Source of the DNA: Chrysochromulina parva
Taxonomy: Eukaryota; Haptophyta; Prymnesiales; Chrysochromulinaceae
Assembly (NCBI GenBank): GCA_002887195.1
Contig: PJAB01000945.1
Coordinates: 1 to 18,862 of the forward strand
Reading direction: 5' to 3'
DNA length: 18,862 nt
Shown in pieces: positions 9,141 to 18,430 of this stretch. The position numbers and the translations under genes were made by a program. The notes under the pieces were generated by a model, which did no database searches, was not told the DNA's origin, and worked only from the letters and a program-made list of their open reading frames with translations. The first letter of the stretch is position 1, and each line of letters begins with the position of its first letter.

Positions 9141-9922
9141 AAGCAAGTTTGCAACAGGACGACGACGACGATGACGACAACAATGAGGCTGAGGCTGAGG
9201 ACGAAGAGGGCGTGGACGCGGAAGCCCCACGTGCGAGCCAGCTGTCCACGGCGACCTCTATGGCTGCAGCTCCAACCGGCGCAGCACCGCAGCGCACTTG
9301 CACGGTGGCAGCAGCGCCGCCGCCAGGCGCAATTGCAGACGGCTCTTCAACTGTCGATTGCAGCAGCGACTCTGTAAGCTCTTCGTATCACGCACATGTC
9401 CCGGAAAGCGCGCTGCGGGATCGAATATGGCACCTTGAAGTAGCGCTGCGCACCGAGAAGCGTGAGCGGCAGGAGATGGAGGAAAGCATGTCGGCCGCAT
9501 ATAACGGTCTCATCCGCGAACTTCTGGAGGAGCTGGCGGCGTCCAAGGTTACCGCCGCGCCGCCCGCCGCCGCCGGCGCTGGTGCGGCGAGCACGGCCCG
9601 CTCCACAGTCGCTTCCGCTTCGTTTGATGTTGCGCCCGTGTGCAGCGCTCCTGCCGCTCCGGCAGCCGCGGCTGCCACCAAATCGACATCGTCGGAATGG
9701 TCGACGGACACGCGTGCTCGCTGCATGGCAACGCCGCCGCCTTCCTCTGCGGCCACGGGCTGGGAGGACAATAAGCCGCACGTGGTCGCCCCGCGAGGTT
9801 TGTCCTCTCTCACCGCCGAAGCGCGCGGCGCGCTACCCCGCGACTGTAGCGGGAGGGGTTGGGCAGACGACGAGAAGGGCGGTCGTTATTGGTCCCGTCA
9901 TCACACGCTCGAGATGGATTGA
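8678..9922 (+). CDS. J-domain protein, auxilin-like
   Basis: Hsp70 co-chaperone type protein of 414 residues from the ATG at 8678. The frame is open back to 8549, but the upstream part is translation of a displaced duplicate, so the later start is chosen. Residues about 11-92 fit an auxilin/GAK-type J domain: LVALLKTLYP, a loop with RPWEP, then VNLAYKRAATLLHPDRHLDRD with the essential HPD at 60-62, and a last helix AAEDVLKHLTKAHASASSWF. Known auxilin-type J domains recruit Hsp70, classically to uncoat clathrin vesicles. The rest is an Asp/Glu-rich tract (about 149-185, from GAC repeats), a Ser/Ala/Pro linker, a predicted coiled coil at about 243-288 (LRDRIWHLEVALRTEKRERQ), and an Ala/Ser-rich tail. 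No clathrin-binding box or PTEN-like domain is seen, so the substrate is open. It shares a divergent upstream region with the hypothetical gene. Confidence 0.8.
8694..8760 (+). repeat. Downstream copy of duplicated J-protein start region
   Basis: The 67-base in-frame copy inside the J-protein gene, starting 97 bases after the start of the upstream copy. It encodes WAEGKGLVALLKTLYPRYAHL and runs on into the J domain without interruption, so it is the functional copy. Confidence 0.9.
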
Positions 9923-10703
9923 CCATATTCGTTCGACGCGTTCAACGCGAAGCACGAAATGAGCACGGGAGGTCTCAAGAGGGTGGTCGAGAAGTCTCCC
10001 ATTACCTGCGTTCTTTGGCCAAGCGTATGGTGCGCGTCACCCGGTACGTCGCCGGGTACGTGCGTTGGCTTTTCGTGTTCGAGCGACGGGTGCGCGCAGC
10101 CGTTGACCAGGACCGCGCCCCTTATCTCGTTTTTGCACCGGGCTCCGCCAGCGGGGCGCGCATGAGCCGCGGCACCAGGCTGGCGCAGCTGGGGGGGGCG
10201 CGGGCGGCGGGACTCGCCGGGCCGCCTTCCCGTTCTGGGTTCTTGAGTATAGTTTTTAGTTACGACATCGATAAACGTTTAGAGTCATACGTCCACGGTA
10301 CAGTGCACGGATTCGAGCCGGTTATCACCCGGGACCTCACGCGTCACGGGGGTACCCGGATGGACTAGCTCGTCGTAACGATCGAGGCGTGACTGTCGGG
10401 GCCGACGTGGCGGTCTATGGCGGTCCGTCGCCGAGGCGTCGCGCGTTTCGGTCCGCAGAGGTTATGCGGGCCCGGGCCACCCGCCGGCGCGCGCATTCTT
10501 ATCTCCCGCGATCCGACACCGCCTGACCGCGCGGATCACACGTCGTATCGACGTCGACCGCCCGTGCGGGCGCGTGGGAGCTTCCGCAAAGCACCGATCG
10601 AGCGCAGGACAACACCGACGCGCGGCTCAGAACCACATCCTATCAGCCATCACCCAGACCTGCGGCGTCAATGATGTCACCTGCACGTTTTGCCTGCGCC
10701 CTC
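9923..10703. other. Intergenic between convergent J-protein and HECT ligase genes
   Basis: No credible gene. The segment is rich in CG steps and short dyads: a 31-base dyad right after the J-protein stop, ACCCGG-7-CCGGGT at 10039-10057, and an 8-bp inverted pair GTTACGAC (10259-10266) / GTCGTAAC (10372-10379). A short AT-richer patch lies at 10246-10290. The 3' ends of both flanking genes lie here, but no clear polyadenylation signal is seen. Confidence 0.5.
9928..9958. repeat. Dyad-symmetric hairpin just after J-protein stop
   Basis: Symmetric layout: TTCGT, 4 bases, CGCGTT, one central C, AACGCG, 4 bases, ACGAA. The 5- and 6-bp arms are perfectly complementary. It starts five bases after the TGA, so in the mRNA it would form a hairpin at the beginning of the 3' untranslated region. 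Confidence 0.6.
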
Positions 10704-13700
10704 TCACTGGTGCTCGTGCAGTCCGCCAGCTTCGGTGTTGGCAAACGCCTCAGCAAGGCCAGCACGCAGTTCCTTGGCGCTCGGGTACTCGGGAAGGTAG
10801 AGCTTGTTGCCGCAAGTCTGCGCGGTGGGGAGCAGCCCACCTCCGTGCTGCGGCATCACTTCGATCTCCAGCATCGAGAGGCCTACTGGCGGCAGGTGCG
10901 GGCACGCCGTCACAAAGTTGAGGAACTTTGCGCGGCTCTCGTTGCCCATGGCGAGCAGCTCATCAATGAGGAGCTGGTAGACGGTCGAATGCTTGGTGTA
11001 CCCGCCGCTAGGGTGCACGTGCCGCTGCAGCTCGACCTCAGTCCACTCAATGGACATTGTGCCGCAGAGCACCGTCTGGAGCTCAGGTAGGGTGAAAGGC
11101 TGCAGCGCGGCAGGCGGGAACACCTCCGCGAGGCCCTCGCGGAACGCGTTCGCCTGTGCGAGCACGCCATCCGCGAGCCAGAGCTGCGCGAGCAGATACA
11201 CGTACTCCTGCAGATTGTGAACCGTGACCTCGCGCTCCTCGCCGCCGTCGCACAGGGCACAGCCCGTGAGCGGGCACACGAAGGCACAGCCGCCCGCTAG
11301 CAGCCACTCGCGCAGCGAAAGGCTCGTGCCCATGCCAAGGCACGAGCGCGCAAACTCGTGGTTCGCCTCACGCTCGTACCGGCGGCGGCGCTCCGCCTCG
11401 CCGAGCGACGAGCCCTCTGCGTCGATGGCGGCGAGGCGCGCACACACGGCCGCGTAGCCGGAGGCGACGCCGCCCGTCGCGCCCGGCGGCGGCAGCGCGG
11501 CGTACGTGAGCGTGCCGCCTCGCACCAGGTGCAGGAAGTGTCGCGAGAGAGGCAGCGGCACGATGAACGAGTCGCGGCACGCCTTGGCCGTGAGCCGACC
11601 GAGGAAGCGAAAGCGCTCCAAGACGGCAGCGATCCTGGCCTGTGGGGTGCCCGGCGGCAGCGGCAGCGGGAACAGCTCGCCCGAGTGCCCGATGACTCCG
11701 GACGAGCCGTTGTGCGCGCCGCTGGAGGTCTCACACACCCAGATCGGCAGCTGCTCATGGACCGCTGTCTTGAGCAGCTCGTTGGCTGTGGCGGAGTAAA
11801 AGTTCTGCGTCACCCCGCTTCCAAAGCCGCTCTCGCCCTCAAACTGGATCTCGAGCGCGTGACGCGAGGACGCGTGCAGCGCCATCAGCCGCTCGGCCAT
11901 CGGGAGCAGCCGCTCGCGTACGACCCGCGCAATGTCCGAGCGGAGCGAGCCGAGGCGCTCGCGCCCAACGCGATCCTCGATCTCCGTCTGCTGCTCGACC
12001 ACCTCGGCGAGGCCCTGATGGTCGTTGCCGAGCTCCGCCTCAAGGCGCGCGCGTTCGAGCGCCGCAATCTCCTCGGCGTACGCCGAGCGCACCGTGGCCA
12101 CCTGCGCCTCCTGCGACCAGTGCATGGCGCGAGAGACGCCGAAGGCGCTCGAGCGGAAGTGCATCATGCGCGCGCGCGCCGTGAAGAGGGCGGGGCAGCG
12201 CTCGAGCAGCCGGCGCGACCATTGGGGGAGCGCGCCGCTCGAAACGGCGAGCGCATCGGAGAGCTGCCGCTGGAGCTTTGCCGAGAGAAGTGAGGAGGCG
12301 AGCGCCGCGCGCGCGCGCTCGTCGGCCGAGTCGGCCGAGCCGCTGCCGGGCACGAGCGCGGCTCCTGCCACAGGCGAGCTGCCCGCCTCGCCCACCTCGT
12401 CGGCGCCGTCGACGACGAGCCGACGCGCGAACAGGCACAAGAGCAGAAGCACGTCGGCGAAGTCGCCCTCGCGCACGTCCGCGCGGCGCAGCTCGCTACG
12501 TAGCTCGCTCAGAGCCGCGGGCGAAGGGATGGGTTTCGAGCCGGTAGGCGTGGCGCGAGGCGCGCCCGAGACCTCGCGATAGACAGCCATGAGCGTGGCC
12601 GAGCAGAGAGGCGCGAGGGTGGAGCCATAACTCGCTGCCAGGACGCGCGTAGCCGCATCGCTTAGCCGCAGCTCGCAGCCGGGCGTCGCGCGTCGCAGCT
12701 CGCGCAGCACCGCTTCGGGCTCGAGGCGCCCTGAGAGCAGATCTGCCTCCACTTCTTTGACGCTCCATGGCAGCAACGGCGCCGTGGGGGTGAGTGGTGA
12801 GGAGGCCCGCGCGCTGCCAAGCCCACTCCCGCGAGGGGAGGCGCCGCCGCCGCATTGCCGGCACCGGCGCCGGCGGGGCGCGGCTCGGAGACCTCGATTG
12901 CGTAGTGCAAGTGCCAGCGTGCAGGTCCGTAGCCGCGAGGCTTGCGGAACACAGGCGGTGGGATGAGCGTGTACTGCTGCTGCTCGTCTGGAGGCATGCG
13001 CGCGTACTCGGCTTCGCACACGTCGTAGTTCTCGTCGCGCAGCTTGTACCGGTTGCCCACGATGGGGCTCTGGCCGGTGCGATCACACGTGACGCCCGGA
13101 TGGTAGCCGAGCTCTTGCGGCTCGAGGGCAGCTGCCCGGCCAGAGGCGGTGCTCTCGCGCAGCACCTGGAGCGCGTGGAGCAGCGTCGCGTCCTCGTCGA
13201 AGATAAGCCCCGGCTCGGCGGGCACCTCGCCACTCGAGGGCCCAAGCGCAAACCGCACGCGCAGCCGCATCGGCGCGATATCAAATTCGTCCGCGGTGCC
13301 GCCCGGCTCGGCAGACGTGTCCATGCGAACCCTGAGCACCGTGGGCGAGGCGGCGGAGGCGGCGGCGCCGCCGCCTGCACTGTCGAGGGAAAAGGGCGGC
13401 ACGTGCTGGAGCGAGGGGCCCTCGAGCGCCTCGCGTGGCACGCGCCCCACAGGCTGCGAGCGCCCTATGTGGAAGGCGGACAGGGTGCGGCGCAGGTTGG
13501 CTGGCTGCGTGTCACGTGACGAGGGATCGAGCTCGCCGCGCTCCTCGCGGCCCGAGAGGAACTCGAAAGACATGAAGATCGCGGCGAGCGGGTTGGATCG
13601 CTGCTTGGACTCGGGCTGGGGCACAAGGCGCACGCGGTAGCCCGGCACGGCCTCCTCGAAGCTGCCGTCGTCGTACACGAGCGACAAGGGGCCCGCAGGG

Positions 13701-16700
13701 CTGAGCTCCACCACTGTCGCCGCGCGCCACTGCGCGCCTTCGGCACCGGCATTCGACTCACGCTCGCCGCTCGGCCGTTCGCCACTCGCTCGCTCGCCAT
13801 CGCCTCCCGGGCCATCGGCCGCCACCAGGCCCTGCACACGTGTAAGCAGTGCATACGGGCTGCTGCTTCCGCCGGCGCCGTGGTCGGCGCCACCCTCGTG
13901 CGCGGGCAGCGTCGTCTGATCGACCTCGATGGTGACCATGACGGTGTGATGCAGCCGATGCACAAGCGTCTCCGCCTCGTGTTTGGTCTGCCGGCGCGCC
14001 ACCGCCGCCCGGCGCGTATCGCGCAACTTCTCGGCGACAGCTCGCTCAAATTGGGCGCCGCCGCGCTCCCAGCCGCGGTCGCGCCAGCCGTACTCGTCGC
14101 TCGGGCCGCGCGACATGGGCGCGACACCCGGCTCTGCCTGGCGCAGCGCGCGGCGCACAACCGACAGCACATTGTCGAGGAACAGCTCGACAGGCAGCCC
14201 CTCCGGGCATTCGATGACAACTGTGTGGATGCGAGAATCCGGGTCGGCGACCATTGTGCTGCCGCCCGCGGCCGCCGCGGCGCGCGAGCGCGAGCGCAAT
14301 TCCTCGAGCGTGCGCTGGTCAACGCGGCCAGTGATGCGGTACTCGCGCGTCGCCATCACCACCTCGTGCTCGCTACGGTCGTCGTACGCGAGCGTGTGCA
14401 GCAGCAGCCGCAGCGGCGTCGCCACTCGAAAGCCAACCACAGTGGCTCGCCGGAAGGGGGGCGCCGGCTCGGGTCGCCAGCCAGCCGGCGAGGCACCTCC
14501 CGGCGGCGAGTACGACGCGCCCGACGAGGAGGCGGGGGCAGCGGGCGGCTGGTCGCTGTGCAGCGCGCGCTCCTCGACGACGCACCCGAGCAGCCGCGTG
14601 CAGAAGGCCTCGTACGCGGAGTCCGCGACCGGCGAAGTGCGCAGAATGTGCTGCTGGAGCTGTCCCACGCGCACGAGCGCGTCGATGGACAGCTTCAGCG
14701 CCGTAGGCACAGCCGCGTCGCCGCCGCCGCTGCCGCCGCCAGCGGGCGCTGGCAGCGGGTGGAGGCAGATCTGCAGGGGCTCGGCGAGGGACTTTAGCGA
14801 GTGCGCGCCGTCGCCGCTCGACGCGTACAAGTGCACGGGGAGTGCCTCGGTGGCAGCGAGCGAGTCGTGCAGCAGCGCGAGCAGCCGCTCGAGCGCCTCG
14901 CCGCCCGCCTCGCCAACACCCGCGCCGAAGGCACGCTCAAAGTCCGCCCAGCGCTGGCGCAGCTCGGCCGGCCGAGCGTTGGCGAGCTCGTCAAGCAGCC
15001 AGGGCACGGTGCCACTCTGCTGCAGCTCGTGGGCCGAGGGGGCATGCTCGGAAAGAAGGAGCGCAGCGAGCTTCGCCGCGGCTTTGCCAAAAGAGGCACG
15101 CCCCTCGGCAGGGAGCTGGCGCAGCGCCAGCATCACCGAAGACTCGGAGGCACTCACCGGCACCGCGCGCAGCAGCGACGAGGCGCGCGTCGCGAGCGTC
15201 ACAACATCCTCCGGCTTCAGCGAGATGGCCTGGGCGCGCGACGAGTGTACCGCCAAAGCCGCAGTCGCAGCCTCGTCAACGCCTCCGTCGTCATCGCCGC
15301 CGCCATCTGCGCTCCCGCTGCCGTCGCCGCCTGCAGCCTTGCCAATGATCTCCTGGAGGACGAGATCAACGCCGTGGCGGCGTGCATTCGGGCCGAGGAG
15401 CTGGGCGGAGGCCTCGAGCCCAGCGACGAGCATGCGCAGCGCGACGAACTGGCTGAGTGCCGTGGGAGCGGCGAGGAGCGAGCGCAGCGCCGAGAGCAGT
15501 TGGCCGAGCTGCTGAGGCGAGAGCCGGTCGAGCTGCTCTCGGCTCGCTCGCTGGACCACGTAGCTGAGGACCATGAGGACGCGCTTGTGCAGCTTGGGCG
15601 ACTGGGCGCCCGAGAGCGCGCTGAGCAGCGCCGGCAGCAGGCACGTGAAGCACTCGGCCGCTGCCTTCTCCTCCTCCTCCTCGCTCAGCAGTCTCTGTGA
15701 GGCCGACGGGGTCTGCTCGCTCTCACGTAGCGTCTCGCGCAGCACCGACGCCGCATCATCGGCGGCTGCATCGAGGTCGACGAGCGCTGGGTCGGCGCCG
15801 TGCGCAAGCAGGCAGCGCACCACTTCCACGTTGTCCTGAATGGCTGCGATCTGCAGCGCCGAGCCCGACGAGCCCACAAAGTTGACATGCGCGCCGCGCG
15901 AGATGAGGAACTGGATGAGCGCGACAGAGGCGCCGTGCGAGACTGCCAGATTGAGGGGCGAGCTGCCGTCCCCGTCGGTGCAGTTGACGTCGGCGCCGTC
16001 GCGCACCACCATCTGCACGCGCGAGAGGTCGTTGGACGGGATGGCCGTCTTGGTCAGAAAGTTGTTGAGGATGAAGGCAGGCGCGACGCGCTGCCGCCGC
16101 TCGGTGGAAAGGCCCATGCCCGAGCCAAAAGGCATGAGCTCGGAGCCACTCAGCTTGGCCGCCACCTCCTCCTCGTGCCACATGACGAGGAACATGCCGT
16201 CATCGAGCGAGTCTAGCACCGTGCCCTCTCCAAAGTCGCCGTCCATCCGGCGCGCCATCACCGACTCGCCCACCGCGTACCGCACCTCGTCACTACGGCT
16301 CGTCAGGTCGCCATCGTCCTCCTTCACCTCGAGCAGCTGCTGCGTGAGCGCCAGCGCCACCTCGAGCACGCAAGTGCAGAGCTGCGAGTTTGAGCTCACC
16401 TGCAAGAGCGCGGGAAGGAGCAGGCATGAGCGCGCCAGGCAGGCTCTGCGCTTGCAGAGGCACTGATGATGTCGCACAACACTGCCGCGCATGCAGGTTG
16501 GACGTGGCTGAATCGCGCGGCGGCAATGCGCTCTGCGAACCACCGCACCTGTATCAGGGAGCTGGCGAGCACGGGCACAGTCCCCTCACGGCAATAGTTG
16601 GCCAGCGAGAGCGGTGAGTTGCGGCAAGCGGCGATGATGTTCCGGCACGCCGTGCGGAAAGGACTAGCATCACTAATGGTAGCGTTCGTGGACTTGAGAC

Positions 16701-16728
16701 GGTCGAGGTCGTTGCGAATGCCCGCCAT
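10704..16728 (-). CDS. Giant HECT-type E3 ubiquitin ligase with ARM, Tudor-like, ANK and degenerate ZZ modules
   Basis: Transfers ubiquitin through a catalytic Cys; roughly 1,950-1,990 residues. Start ATG at 16728 (ACGATGG context). The frame is open to 16881, but the later Met begins the recognisable part. Exon 1 is ARM-like (RTACRNIIAACRNSPLSLANYCREG). After a short intron come more ARM-like helices, a Tudor/SH3-like module (about 16124-16282), ankyrin repeats (about 15776-16030: DGADVNCTDGDGSSPLNLA, SGSALQIAAI, VVRCLLAHGADP), further helical repeats, two more Tudor-like modules (about 14325-14457 and 13620-13733), and a ZZ-like segment that has lost several Cys (about 12955-13110). The HECT domain (about 10707-11880) has FEGESGFGSGVTQNFY, IEWTEVELQRHVHPSGGY, FLNFVTACPHLPPVGL, and catalytic Cys in QTCGNKLYLPEYPS at 10812-10814. 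This resembles the HECTD1/TRIP12/UFD4 group. The frame changes once between about 12760 and 12960, so this span is not one uninterrupted frame. Confidence 0.87.
12760..12960 (-). other. Unresolved frame change in HECT ligase gene
   Basis: The upstream frame is clearly coding through the ZZ-like part (PPPVFRKPRGYGPARWHLHY, about 12905-12964), then degrades to basic nonsense ending in TAA at 12662-12664. The downstream frame becomes protein-like at about SPLTPTAPLLPWSVKEVEAD and leads to the HECT domain. The shift needs a skip of length 2 modulo 3. No GT-AG pair of suitable length that leaves both conserved parts intact was found by eye. A noncanonical short intron or a one-base assembly indel in this GC-rich stretch are both possible. 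Confidence 0.75.
16400..16455 (-). other. Probable 56-bp GC-AG intron in HECT ligase gene
   Basis: The exon-1 frame runs to TGA within the intron, and the next exon lies in another frame. On the minus strand the acceptor is strong: a pyrimidine run CTGCTCCTTCCCGCGCTCTT then GCAG at 16400-16403. In the phase needed, the best donor is GCAAGC at 16455 (exon ends GCCTCT). Splicing joins ...CDIISAS to VSSNSQLC... in frame. A GT donor at GTGTTGTG further upstream is also in phase but would delete conserved-looking helix residues. Confidence 0.6.
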
Positions 16729-17191
16729 CGTTGCGATCGGCTGCGAAGATGGATTTTGCTGGGGAGACAGGCGCCAAGACCGCGACGAGCCTTGGACTCC
16801 TTCCGCCCAAGAGTGAAGTGAGCACAAGTAAGAAAATCTCTTTCCCCACAGCTCGCTGTTTGACGCTCGGGCATGTTCCATCGTTTGACTCTACACTTGT
16901 GATGAGAGGCGAGGTGTTTACTCGACAGAGTGTCACCTCGAAAACAGACGCGGATTGCCTTCGCAGCTTTGCTCGATGACGATGTTGCCTGCGTGCTGGT
17001 CAGACATGTGACATCAGACTGTCCGTCAAGATCAATTCTGAATTCATCATAAAAGTGGTATTAGAAGATGAATGGCAGTTGGTCAAAAATACCGTAGGGA
17101 GCCGGGACACACACCACACGGGACACACGGGACACACGGGACACACGGGACACACGGTAGGCCAAAGGACCTCTCGACGGATTAAACTCGC
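16729..17191. other. Intergenic upstream of HECT ligase gene and downstream of histidine phosphatase gene
   Basis: Holds the promoter and leader of the minus-strand HECT ligase gene and the 3' end of the minus-strand phosphatase gene. About 17030-17095 is clearly AT-richer than its surroundings. A 9-bp tandem array lies at 17121-17156. No gene is supportable here. Confidence 0.5.
17121..17156. repeat. 9-bp tandem repeat GGACACACG
   Basis: Four perfect head-to-tail copies, preceded by a diverged copy with an extra ACACC (from about 17104). It lies 35 bases beyond the phosphatase stop codon, in its 3' flank. A simple minisatellite; there are no spacers, so it is not a CRISPR array. Confidence 0.95.
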
Positions 17192-18040
17192 TCACTCCTC
17201 TCCGAGGTCTGTTCGTCGACGTTGATGCATAGCGTACTCACCTTTCGAGGTCTGTTCTCCAAGTCCGTCCTGACGTGCGGCCGTGCCCCACACCGGTCCC
17301 AGCGCACGCAATGTGGCCGTGGGTAGGTGCTCGAGGGATCTGTGCCGCGTCACGTCGACGCGTGCAAAGGCGGTCTGCAGGATTTGAAGCACATCCCCAT
17401 GCGCCACCAGCACCACCATCCAACGCCTGTTTGGATCCAAAACACTGCTAGCCTCCAGGTGCTGCACGACGCCGCGGGCACGAGCAAGCACGCTCCGTAT
17501 GCTTTCCACACCGTACTCCACGTGCTCTGCGCTGCGCGCGTCCTTCACCCACACGTCCTCGTAGCGATCGTCCGATCCGCCGCTGAGCTCTCCGAAGCTC
17601 CGCTCGCGAAGTGCCAGCGTGGGCCAGACATCCCCAGGAGGCCAGACAGGCACGCCGGCCGCGAGGCAGCCCGCGCGAACCGATAGCGCAGTTTGCCACG
17701 CGCGCTTGAAGTCGGATGAAATGATCGCGACGTCCAGCCCATGCGCGCGTGCCTCGTCGCACACTGCGTCCGCCGCTTCCCGCGCCTGCTCCCACCCTGT
17801 CTCACTCAGGCCGTGCTCGACAGTCGCAATGGCCGGGTCGGATGAGATTATATGTGCGACGTTGGCGAGTGACTGTCCGTGCCGGAGCGCATAGTAGCGA
17901 TGGCGCAGCGTCGTCGTGTCGGAGGACGCCGCAAGGGCGATGTGTATGACGAGAAACATCCACGAAAGCGTGTTCACACAACGCAATCGGAACCAGCTCA
18001 GAAAACATCCTTGATCCCGCGAGTTTTGCGCTTTGTTCAC
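17192..18040 (-). CDS. Histidine phosphatase superfamily protein (phosphoglycerate-mutase fold), membrane or secreted
   Basis: 282 residues. Catalytic features of the superfamily are all visible: YALRHGQS with phospho-acceptor His54, a conserved Arg at 113 in SSDFKRAWQTA, ALRERSFGEL with Glu146 as probable proton donor, and VLVAHGDVLQ with second His214. Family members remove or transfer phosphate on sugars, nucleotides or proteins; nothing here fixes the substrate. The N-terminus has a hydrophobic run (WMFLVIHIALAAS, about 27-39) before the domain, consistent with a signal peptide or anchor. The alternative start Met28 at 17959 would place it directly at the N-terminus and may be the true start. 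The last 20 residues are poorly conserved and overlap a perfect-looking splice donor (AAAG|GTGAGT at 17241), so the C-terminus may be spliced differently. Confidence 0.85.
   Translation of the reverse strand: MNKAQNSRDQGCFLSWFRLRCVNTLSWMFLVIHIALAASSDTTTLRHRYYALRHGQSLANVAHIISSDPAIATVEHGLSETGWEQAREAADAVCDEARAHGLDVAIISSDFKRAWQTALSVRAGCLAAGVPVWPPGDVWPTLALRERSFGELSGGSDDRYEDVWVKDARSAEHVEYGVESIRSVLARARGVVQHLEASSVLDPNRRWMVVLVAHGDVLQILQTAFARVDVTRHRSLEHLPTATLRALGPVWGTAARQDGLGEQTSKGEYAMHQRRRTDLGEE
17203..17257 (-). other. Possible splice donor and 12-bp direct repeats at phosphatase 3' end
   Basis: The 12-mer CGAGGTCTGTTC occurs at 17203-17214 and 17246-17257. On the minus strand the first copy met is followed by AAAG|GTGAGTACGC, a textbook donor. 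A 33-base GT-AG interval (17209-17241) would end inside the second copy and keep the frame. Alternatively the donor is used with a distant acceptor, or not at all. Confidence 0.35.
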
Positions 18041-18220
18041 ACTTTCTGTCGCCGGAAACTTGGAAAACCGTCGCTTTCCCCTGGCCCCTAAACACGTGGC
18101 CTAAGTGCCCCCCCCTCCGGGGGGGCCGCCCCCCCCCTGAGGTTTCCCAACTTTTTGTAACCACCACACGGAAGTGAAGCACCCCACAGGACACTTAGGC
18201 CACAGGGAAGCGGCGGTGCG
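18041..18220. other. Upstream region of phosphatase gene containing an inverted-repeat element
   Basis: Presumed promoter of the minus-strand phosphatase gene. More than half is occupied by the inverted-repeat element at 18096-18203. Confidence 0.5.
18096..18203. mobile_element. 108-bp element with 12-bp terminal inverted repeats (MITE-like)
   Basis: The ends are perfect inverted repeats, GTGGCCTAAGTG at 18096-18107 and CACTTAGGCCAC at 18192-18203. Weaker inverted similarity continues outside (CGCTTTCCCCT at 18072-18082 against AGGGAAGCG at 18204-18212), with a 13-base insertion on the left. The interior has C8, G7 and C9 runs able to fold as CCCCCCC-TCC-GGGGGGG. There is no coding capacity and no convincing target-site duplication. 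It could be a miniature inverted-repeat element or simply a large cruciform. Confidence 0.45.
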
Positions 18221-18430
18221 ATGGTGACCTTTTTCTCGCGCGAGGAGGTCGAGGCTGCGGTGGCTCCCACGCCACCGGGAGACAAGATGATGCCGCCGGA
18301 AGCGGGCTACGAGGAGGCCGAGACCATCGCGCAGCTCACCGGTGCGCGCCATGGCCTGTCGCCGCGCGCGCTGCCCCGCATTCGGCCGCGCCCCGCACCT
18401 CCGTTTTCGAGGAATCGCGTGATATGCTGA
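18221..18430 (+). CDS. Short doubtful ORF
   Basis: 69 residues, beginning MVTFFSREEVEAAV and continuing acidic and protein-like for about 40 residues before turning Arg/Pro-rich. It could be the first exon of a gene continuing to the right, divergent from the phosphatase gene, with the tail being read-through into an intron. I recognise no family, and no strong donor site was identified. Confidence 0.2.
   Translation: MVTFFSREEVEAAVAPTPPGDKMMPPEAGYEEAETIAQLTGARHGLSPRALPRIRPRPAPPFSRNRVIC

Noticed and set aside
10311..10326. T-loop-like ATTCGAG suggesting a tRNA gene
   Set aside because: The flanking bases do not pair as a T-stem and no acceptor or anticodon arm can be built around it.
11358..12293. 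311-codon plus-strand frame opposite the HECT domain
   Set aside because: No domain match; the minus-strand frame encodes canonical HECT motifs including the catalytic Cys.
13983..15515. 510-codon plus-strand frame
   Set aside because: Ser/Ala-rich shadow of the HECT ligase exon; the minus strand has ankyrin, Tudor-like and other motifs in the same bases.
17104..17156. CRISPR or telomere-like array
   Set aside because: Contiguous 9-bp units without spacers, and the unit GGACACACG is not a telomeric repeat; an ordinary minisatellite.
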